From Mollicutes bacterium (GTDB lineage Bacteria > Bacillota_I > Bacilli_A > Izemoplasmatales > Izemoplasmataceae): a stretch of DNA of 11,843 nt. Below the pieces are notes generated by a model. That model worked only from the letters and a program-made list of their open reading frames with translations. It was not told the origin of the DNA and searched no databases. The position numbers and the translations under genes were made by a program. Position 1 is the stretch's first letter, and each line of letters begins with the position of its first letter. Below, piece by piece: positions 6,479-11,843 of this stretch. Where the stretch lies: contig PWKX01000095.1 in NCBI GenBank assembly GCA_003559585.1, forward strand, positions 1-11,843. Direction: 5' to 3'.

Positions 6479-7628
6479 ATTTATCAAACACTTTAAACAT
6501 CAGCCAACGCATATCTTTTTTTCACCTGGAAGGGTGAATTTGATTGGTGAACACACTGATTATTCTGGGGGCCTTGTTTTTCCGATGGCTTTATCACTTG
6601 GTATCACTGGTTATGTATCTAGACGTGATGATCAGTTAATCAAGGTGTTTTCTACGACCTTTGAATCCAAAGGAATATTAACGATTGCCCTGGATGATTT
6701 ATCGTATAAAAAAGGGTTTTCGTTTGGTAATTATGTACAAGGGGTGTTGGCTATTTTAAGGAAAGCTGGTTACAGCTTACCAGCAGGGTTTAATTTATTC
6801 ATGCACTCAACGCTTCCTGCTAGCGCAGGGCTTAGTTCAAGTGCGGCTCTAGAGATGTTGTTGTTTGAGATCATCGATACGCTTTATGATTTAAATTTAG
6901 ACGCGGTTGATAAGGTGAAATATGCCAAACAAGTGGAAAACCATTACATGGGGGTTTCAAGTGGCATCATGGATCAATATGCGGTTAAGTTTGGCAAGAA
7001 GGACCATGCGATTTATTTAAACACCCATGCCTTAACGTTTGAATACGCTCCGATTGATTTAAAGCGTTACAGGTTATTGTTGATGAACACCAACAAATCA
7101 CGGAATTTAGAAGACAGTGATTATAACGAACGGTTCAAATCGGTTGAGATTGGCACAAATATCTTAAAAAAACACCTTGATATTGACGTGCTTGGTGATG
7201 TTGATGAACAAACTTTCAACAAGGTTCAATCAACCTTAAACGATGATTTGTTGGTTAAACGTTTAAGACATGTGGTGAGTGAAAACACACGCACCAAACA
7301 AGCCTACAACGCTCTTAAAAACCATGATCTTAAAACGTTTGGCAAGATGATGGATGGATCACATCAATCGTTAAAGAATGATTTTGAGGTCTCCTGTGAA
7401 GAACTGGATTATTTGGTTAGGGCTAATAAACAACTCGGGGCGATTGGCGCCCGTATGACAGGGGCTGGTTTTGGTGGCACAATGATTGCGATCTATGAAT
7501 CCAAAGCTTTACCACCATCATTTAAGACATTAAAAGAAAACTATCAAAAGAGATTTAATAAACCACTTGATATCTATCAAGCAAAGAGTGCCGATGGGGC
7601 AAAACTCATCAAGGAGGTCACATCATGA
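6459..7628 (+). CDS. galK: Galactokinase
   Basis: This 389-residue GHMP-family kinase phosphorylates alpha-D-galactose with ATP to galactose-1-phosphate in the cytosol, the first committed Leloir step. The galactokinase signature GRVNLIGEHTDYSGG (24-38) includes sugar-contacting E31, H32 and D34. The GHMP phosphate-binding loop is LPASAGLSSSAALE (119-132), the catalytic Asp is D172 in GIMDQ, and the C-terminal motif is MTGAGFGGTMIAI. Length is typical. AGGAGG at 6448-6453 precedes two adjacent ATGs: 6459 (5 nt spacing) and 6462 (8 nt). Either is plausible, and the proteins differ by one Met. The gene overlaps the regulator by 17-20 bases and galE by ATGA. The substrate is secure from the signature and the galE/galT/galM neighbours. 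Confidence 0.97.
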   Translation: MMTHQNEFIKHFKHQPTHIFFSPGRVNLIGEHTDYSGGLVFPMALSLGITGYVSRRDDQLIKVFSTTFESKGILTIALDDLSYKKGFSFGNYVQGVLAILRKAGYSLPAGFNLFMHSTLPASAGLSSSAALEMLLFEIIDTLYDLNLDAVDKVKYAKQVENHYMGVSSGIMDQYAVKFGKKDHAIYLNTHALTFEYAPIDLKRYRLLLMNTNKSRNLEDSDYNERFKSVEIGTNILKKHLDIDVLGDVDEQTFNKVQSTLNDDLLVKRLRHVVSENTRTKQAYNALKNHDLKTFGKMMDGSHQSLKNDFEVSCEELDYLVRANKQLGAIGARMTGAGFGGTMIAIYESKALPPSFKTLKENYQKRFNKPLDIYQAKSADGAKLIKEVTS

Positions 7629-8605
7629 ATATATTGGTTACCGGTGGTGCAGGTTATATTGGCTCACATGCGGTTAAGATGTTATTAGAAGATGATCATC
7701 ATGTGGTGGTCATTGATGATTTATCAACGGGGGATAAGCAAGCGGTGGATGAACGGGCTGTCTTTTATAACCTCTCAACGCACGAAGAACAAGCGGTTAA
7801 ACAGGTTTTAACAGATGAAAAAATTGATGCTGTGATGCATTTTGCGGCGTTTTCGCTCGTTAATGAAAGCGTGGCGCATCCTTTAAAATACTACCACAAC
7901 AACATCGAAGGTACCCGTGCACTTATTCAAGCGATGGTAGCGGCCAATGTGTTGACGATGATTTTTTCATCAACCGCCGCTGTTTACGGTGAGCAAAAAA
8001 CGATGCCGATAAAAGAAACCGCGCCTTTATCACCAAGTAATCCGTATGGCATCACCAAAAAAACCATTGAAGATATGTTAAAAGATGTCCATCAAGCCCA
8101 CCCTGCGTTTAATTATATGATTTTACGTTATTTTAATGTGGCCGGGGCTTATCACGATGGTTCGATTGGGGAAAACCATGACCCTGAGACACATCTGATT
8201 CCTAACGTCATCAAAAGTGCGTTATTTAAAAAACCAAAACTTAAGGTCTTTGGCACCGATTATGATACCACCGATGGCAGCGCCATCCGTGATTATATCC
8301 ATGTTGAAGATTTAATTGATGCTCATATTAAAGCACTTTATGAAGCCACCACCAACAAACGTTCTGATATCTATAATTTAGGCAGTGCCAAAGGGTATTC
8401 GGTGTTAGACATCATCAAAGCCACAGAAGAAACGTTAAAGATACCTGTTGACTATGATATTAAAGCCCGGCGCGCGGGTGATCCAGCGATGTTGATCGCT
8501 TCACATGATAAAATCTTTCAAGATTTAAACTGGCAACCAACCAGGTCATTAAACACCATGATTGCATCAGCCGCGCAGTATTTTAAAAAGAGGGATGACG
8601 CATGA
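7625..8605 (+). CDS. galE: UDP-glucose 4-epimerase
   Basis: This 326-residue extended short-chain dehydrogenase interconverts UDP-galactose and UDP-glucose using tightly bound NAD, regenerating the UDP-glucose consumed by GalT. The Rossmann motif GGAGYIGSH (7-15) is followed by the D31-D32 region at the end of the second beta strand. FSSTAAVYG (114-122) holds the catalytic Ser/Thr position (T117 where E. coli has Ser), and the YxxxK pair is Y141/K145. RYFNVAGAY (168-176) and HLIPNV are typical of GalE. Length is close to the usual 330-340. AAGGAGGTC just upstream gives a strong ribosome site, and the start overlaps the galK stop by ATGA. Activity on N-acetylated UDP-sugars cannot be judged from the sequence; the operon argues for galactose. 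Confidence 0.96.
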   Translation: MNILVTGGAGYIGSHAVKMLLEDDHHVVVIDDLSTGDKQAVDERAVFYNLSTHEEQAVKQVLTDEKIDAVMHFAAFSLVNESVAHPLKYYHNNIEGTRALIQAMVAANVLTMIFSSTAAVYGEQKTMPIKETAPLSPSNPYGITKKTIEDMLKDVHQAHPAFNYMILRYFNVAGAYHDGSIGENHDPETHLIPNVIKSALFKKPKLKVFGTDYDTTDGSAIRDYIHVEDLIDAHIKALYEATTNKRSDIYNLGSAKGYSVLDIIKATEETLKIPVDYDIKARRAGDPAMLIASHDKIFQDLNWQPTRSLNTMIASAAQYFKKRDDA

Positions 8606-10080
8606 AACCCATTGCGAAACTTGTTCATTATGCGGTTCAACAACGGTTGTTATCGCCACTGGATTATGATTACGCGTTTAATAAAGTCCAAGGCTTGATT
8701 GACTCAACAGAACCCTACACCCCTTTTGATAAAACAAAGCCTATCAACGATGCGGTTGATGCCTTGTTAAAACCATTGTTAGATCAAGCGGTGCTAAAAG
8801 GTAAGATTTCCCCTGATACCACCATTCAGCGCGATTTATTTGAAAGCCGGTTGATGGATGTTTTTACCCCAAAACCCAGTGACATTCAAAAACGGTTTGA
8901 ATCGTTAAAAGCCAAAAGTGCCTTAGTCGCAACCGATGATTTTTATCAACGCAGCCGCAAAAGCAACTACATTAAAATGGGCAGAATTGCTAAAAACATC
9001 GACTATAAAGTGCCGTCTAAATACGGCGATATGGCAATCACCATCAACTTAAGCAAACCAGAAAAAGATCCAAAAGACATCGCTAAAGCGGTTAGTTCAG
9101 ATTATCCTAAATGTCTTTTATGCAAAGAAAACGTTGGTTATTACGGCCATGCCAATCATCCCGGCAGAACCCATCACCGCGTCATTAAAGTCAAACTGAA
9201 TCAAGAACCGTTTTACTTTCAATATTCACCTTATGTGTATTATAACGAACACGCGATTGTGCTACATGAAGCGCATATGCCGATGAACATCGGCAAGCAT
9301 ACCTTTTTACGGTTGTTTGATTTTGTTGATCAGTTCCCACATTATTTTATCGGTTCAAATGCCGGACTACCGGTGGTTGGCGGTTCAATTTTATCCCATG
9401 AACACTATCAAGGTGGTAGAAGCACTTTTCCAATTGATCAAGCTGAAGCTTTTTATAAAAGCCGTATGAACGGCATTAACTATAGTCTTTTAACCTGGCC
9501 GCTGTCTGTGATTAAATTAGAAAGTGAGTATAAAGACCGTCTAATTGAAGCTGCCGAAGCTTTAAGAACGTATTTTGAAACCTACCGTGATGATGCCATC
9601 GATTTAATCCCTAAAACCGACCAACAACATAACGCCATCACACCGATTGTTAGAAAATCAGGTCATTTATATACTTGTTTAATCACCTTAAGAAACAATC
9701 GCACAAGCGAGGCTTACCCTGATGGTATTTTCCACCCACATCCCGATAAACATCACATAAAAAAAGAAAACATCGGCTTAATTGAAGTGATGGGCCTAGC
9801 TATTTTACCAGGCCGTTTGGTCAAAGACTTTAAACAAATCGAAGCGGTGCTTAAGGGTGAACAAACACACTTTGAAGGCATCGAACAATATCAAGCATGG
9901 ATTGAGGCTTTAAAAGAAAACATGCCTCAAGACAAGCTAGCGGATTATATTAAACAAGAAGCTGGCAAGGTTTTCATCGGTGGTCTTGAGGATTGTGGTA
10001 TTTTTAAACAAACCACGACCGATCGCAAAAAATTCATTCAGTTTTTGGAGGCGTTTATCGGATGGCACTTAAAATTGTAG
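8602..10080 (+). CDS. galT: UDP-glucose--hexose-1-phosphate uridylyltransferase, class II GalT
   Basis: This 492-residue protein transfers UMP between UDP-glucose and galactose-1-phosphate, yielding UDP-galactose and glucose-1-phosphate. Its length and motifs are those of the class II GalT family found mainly in Gram-positive bacteria, not the roughly 350-residue E. coli class I. Landmarks are FESRLMDVFTPKPSDI near the N-terminus, the CLLC pair (171-174) followed by GYYGHANHPGRTHHR (179-193), and GGSILSHEHYQGG (260-272). In the last, HEHYQ takes the place of the HPHxQ active site of class I enzymes, and H268 is the probable nucleotidylated His by analogy. CLLC resembles half of a zinc site. 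The ATG overlaps galE by ATGA, with GAGGG upstream. It overlaps galM by 19 bases. The assignment is secure. Confidence 0.96.
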   Translation: MKPIAKLVHYAVQQRLLSPLDYDYAFNKVQGLIDSTEPYTPFDKTKPINDAVDALLKPLLDQAVLKGKISPDTTIQRDLFESRLMDVFTPKPSDIQKRFESLKAKSALVATDDFYQRSRKSNYIKMGRIAKNIDYKVPSKYGDMAITINLSKPEKDPKDIAKAVSSDYPKCLLCKENVGYYGHANHPGRTHHRVIKVKLNQEPFYFQYSPYVYYNEHAIVLHEAHMPMNIGKHTFLRLFDFVDQFPHYFIGSNAGLPVVGGSILSHEHYQGGRSTFPIDQAEAFYKSRMNGINYSLLTWPLSVIKLESEYKDRLIEAAEALRTYFETYRDDAIDLIPKTDQQHNAITPIVRKSGHLYTCLITLRNNRTSEAYPDGIFHPHPDKHHIKKENIGLIEVMGLAILPGRLVKDFKQIEAVLKGEQTHFEGIEQYQAWIEALKENMPQDKLADYIKQEAGKVFIGGLEDCGIFKQTTTDRKKFIQFLEAFIGWHLKL

Positions 10081-11081
10081 AATCTACCATGCGCGGGCTT
10101 AACGGCGAAGGGATCAAAGAAATGCGTTATGAAAGTCGCACCCAAACCATCACCGTTTTAACCGTTGGGGCTGCCATTAAGTCCTGGGCGGTCAAAGATA
10201 AAAATGGTGTGATGCAGCCTATTGTATTAACGTATCAAGATCCGCATGATTATTTAAAAAATATCAAGATGCTTGGGGCAAACATCGGGCCATATGCTGG
10301 GCGTATTTATCCTCCGGATTTTAAACTGGAGGGCGCCACCTTTCAACTAGAGAAAAACTTTAAAGACCATGCCAATTTACATAGTGGAAAAGACAACATC
10401 GCAACCAAACACTTTAGAGTTAGATTACTGGATGAGGAAACCGCTGTTTTTACCACAAAACTCGACAAAAACACCCACGCATTTCGTGGAGATATGACCA
10501 TCACCATTACCATGCGCTTTTTAAAAAACGGGTTAGACATCATCTATGAAACAAAAGCCGATGAAACAACACTTGCCAATCTGACCAACCATACATATTT
10601 TAATTTAAACGGTCATGCCCAAGCATCCGTGTTAAACCATCATTTGAAAATACCCGCCTCACATGTGGGCAAGCTCGATGCTTATAACATCCCACAATCT
10701 TTGATGTCTGTGAAAGACACACCGTTTGATTTTAACCAAGCCAAACCACTAAAAAGCAGCGTTGAAGCGTTAATAGACACCCCGCAAAAAGGCTTGGACC
10801 ACCCGTTTGTTTTAACGGGTGAATCCATACAATTATTCAGCCCAACCACAAACATCATTTTATGGGTTAAAACCGATTATGATGCGGTGGTTGTTTATAC
10901 CAATAACGTGATTGAAGATGTTTCTTACGCAACCGGCGATCAAGATGCCGTTTTTAAAGGCATTTGTCTAGAATGTCAACACCTACCGAATGACATCCAT
11001 ATGCAAAAATCGCCGAAAAGTATCTTGCTTAAAAACAGCACGAAAACCCGTCACATTCAATACCGCGTGGCAGCTGGTTGA
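10062..11081 (+). CDS. galM: Aldose 1-epimerase (galactose mutarotase)
   Basis: This 339-residue beta-sandwich enzyme interconverts beta- and alpha-D-galactose, supplying the alpha anomer to galactokinase. Family landmarks are GANIGPYAGRI (72-82) with the conserved Asn and Arg, NLHSG (105-109) with H107, NHTYFNLNG (176-184) with catalytic acid H177, GLDHPFV (244-250) with D246, and GICLECQHLPND (300-311) with catalytic base E304. All expected residues are present and length is normal. The start lies inside galT (19-base overlap) and is preceded by GGAGG at 10047-10051, 10 nt upstream. It has no signal peptide, so it acts in the cytosol. It is the last gene of the operon, with a terminator 14 bases after the stop. 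Activity on glucose is also likely, as in other GalM enzymes. Confidence 0.95.
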   Translation: MALKIVESTMRGLNGEGIKEMRYESRTQTITVLTVGAAIKSWAVKDKNGVMQPIVLTYQDPHDYLKNIKMLGANIGPYAGRIYPPDFKLEGATFQLEKNFKDHANLHSGKDNIATKHFRVRLLDEETAVFTTKLDKNTHAFRGDMTITITMRFLKNGLDIIYETKADETTLANLTNHTYFNLNGHAQASVLNHHLKIPASHVGKLDAYNIPQSLMSVKDTPFDFNQAKPLKSSVEALIDTPQKGLDHPFVLTGESIQLFSPTTNIILWVKTDYDAVVVYTNNVIEDVSYATGDQDAVFKGICLECQHLPNDIHMQKSPKSILLKNSTKTRHIQYRVAAG

Positions 11082-11094
11082 AAAACAATACGGT

Positions 11095-11120
11095 AAAACG
11101 CGACTTCATCGCGTTTTTTT
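11095..11120 (+). terminator. Intrinsic terminator of the gal operon
   Basis: AAAACGCGA (11095-11103) pairs perfectly with TCGCGTTTT (11109-11117) around a CTTCA loop, followed by a T run reaching 11120. The A-rich left arm could let it act weakly in the opposite direction, but no minus-strand gene is nearby. Confidence 0.9.
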
Positions 11121-11127
11121 CTTGATG

Positions 11128-11140
11128 TATGTTAAAATAC
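11128..11140 (+). promoter_or_regulatory. Extended -10 promoter of the DUF697 gene
   Basis: TATGTTAAAATAC contains TAAAAT (11133-11138) with TG one base upstream (11130-11131). No clear -35 exists; the 17-bp position falls in the terminator's T-rich tail. Transcription would begin near 11145, just ahead of AAAGAGGAGG. The 13-mer differs by one base from the one at 1303-1315. Confidence 0.6.
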
Positions 11141-11163
11141 AGCTATAAAGAGGAGGGGTTATG

Positions 11164-11843
11164 ATGGGTCGAAAAGCCTTTTGGATTTCTGTGATTGCAG
11201 GGTTGTTAATCTTGTTGTTTTTTGTGTTGGTCTCAAATGTCTTAAGTGTGGGTGATCGTTTAAGTGGTGTTCACCCTTATTTATCATATGGCTTTTACGC
11301 GATAGCGATTCTGTTAATCTATTTATTGATTGTTAACCCACTGCGTATCATCTTTTTAGCCCCAACCTTTACGATTGAAGCACTTGATGATAAAGCCAAT
11401 CAAAAAGTGTACCGTAAAGCGGCTAAAACGATGGTGAAGTTAGATATCATCACCGATGAGGAACGCAGCTTATTAAAAACACATCTTAAAGATGGTGAGA
11501 ACCTTGATAAAGCGTTAAGAACTGTGTTTAACGGTGAGATTAAAAAAGAAGTAGACCGCATCATCATCAAGCATTCGCAAAGTGTGCTGATTACGACTGC
11601 CATCAGTCAAAATGGTAACTTAGATATGTTTGCCGTTGTCATTGCCAATATTCGCATGATTAAAGCCATCACGCAAACTTGTGGGTTTAGACCTGGGTTT
11701 TACCGAATGGCGAAGCTGTCGATTAATGTGGCGGTTACCGCGATGATTGCAGAAGGGTTAGAAGACATTGATATCAACGAAGCTTTGCCCTCTAGATTTT
11801 CTGAGACAATTAAGGAAATACCGGTGGTTAGAACGATGACCAA
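11164..11843 (+). CDS. DUF697 (YcjF-like) membrane protein of unknown function, 3'-truncated by window edge
   Basis: An open frame runs from ATG 11164 (or the adjacent ATG 11161) to the window end without a stop, giving 226 complete codons. AGGAGG at 11151-11156 lies 7 nt from ATG 11164 and 4 nt from 11161. The protein starts with two hydrophobic segments (about residues 5-24 and 40-66), so it is probably a membrane protein with most of its chain on one side. A charged helical stretch (about 70-137) leads into TTAISQNGNLDMFAVVIAN (144-162), then CGFRPGF (173-179) and INVAVTAMIAEGLE. This is the conserved core of the DUF697 family, also found attached to GTPase domains in other proteins. No GTPase domain is visible here. 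Its function is unknown; it has its own promoter and is not part of the gal operon. The family call rests on remembered motif similarity. Confidence 0.8.
   Translation, partial: MGRKAFWISVIAGLLILLFFVLVSNVLSVGDRLSGVHPYLSYGFYAIAILLIYLLIVNPLRIIFLAPTFTIEALDDKANQKVYRKAAKTMVKLDIITDEERSLLKTHLKDGENLDKALRTVFNGEIKKEVDRIIIKHSQSVLITTAISQNGNLDMFAVVIANIRMIKAITQTCGFRPGFYRMAKLSINVAVTAMIAEGLEDIDINEALPSRFSETIKEIPVVRTMT

Noticed and set aside
10343..11603. Minus-strand open frames at 10343-10543 and 11400-11603
   Set aside because: They are antisense to galM and to the DUF697 gene respectively. The plus-strand frames carry recognisable family motifs, the minus-strand ones do not.
1..11843. TGA read as tryptophan, as in Mycoplasma and Spiroplasma
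   Set aside because: Several genes end properly at TGA (queG, permease, regulator, galE, galM), and conserved tryptophans are encoded by TGG.

Overview
The window looks like a chromosomal stretch from a low-G+C Gram-positive-type bacterium (Bacillota or the Acholeplasma-like branch of Mycoplasmatota). The support is moderate G+C (about 40% by eye), strong AGGAGG-type ribosome sites, a YgaC/Ntdp-type phosphatase and a class II galactose-1-phosphate uridylyltransferase. Tryptophan is written TGG and TGA is used as a stop, so the standard bacterial code applies and a Mycoplasma-type code does not. All genes lie on the + strand, packed closely, and no gap reaches 300 bases. I see no RNA genes, mobile elements or CRISPR arrays.

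Layout. (1) Positions 1-1873: the 3' part of queG (epoxyqueuosine reductase), trmL (wobble-position tRNA 2'-O-methyltransferase) overlapping it by ATGA, then a DUF402 nucleoside tri-/diphosphatase with its own extended -10 promoter and a terminator. (2) Positions 1926-5385: a promoter, then a three-gene ABC importer: FutA/FbpA-like lipoprotein, two-domain fused permease and a short ATPase, closed by a perfectly symmetric terminator hairpin. Tyrosine ligands in the binding protein point to ferric iron. (3) Positions 5339-11120: a LacI/GalR-family regulator followed by galK, galE, galT and galM, each overlapping the next by 4 to 20 bases, then a terminator. (4) Positions 11133-11843: a new promoter and the 5' part of a DUF697 membrane protein that runs off the end.

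How the genes work together. The gal block encodes the complete Leloir pathway: GalM interconverts galactose anomers, GalK phosphorylates galactose, GalT exchanges it with UDP-glucose, and GalE recycles UDP-galactose. No sugar transporter or glycosidase is present, so galactose must arrive through genes elsewhere. Two copies of an 11-bp odd palindrome, TTTTA(G/C)TAAAA, flank the start of the regulator transcription unit, one inside its likely promoter. They are good candidates for autoregulatory operators controlling the whole operon. The importer is a self-contained iron-acquisition unit. QueG and TrmL both act on nucleotide 34 of tRNA.

Most of the window is recognisable housekeeping and accessory metabolism. 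I found no convincing undescribed system. The most useful leads are the regulatory DNA elements and the uncharacterised terminal DUF697 gene.
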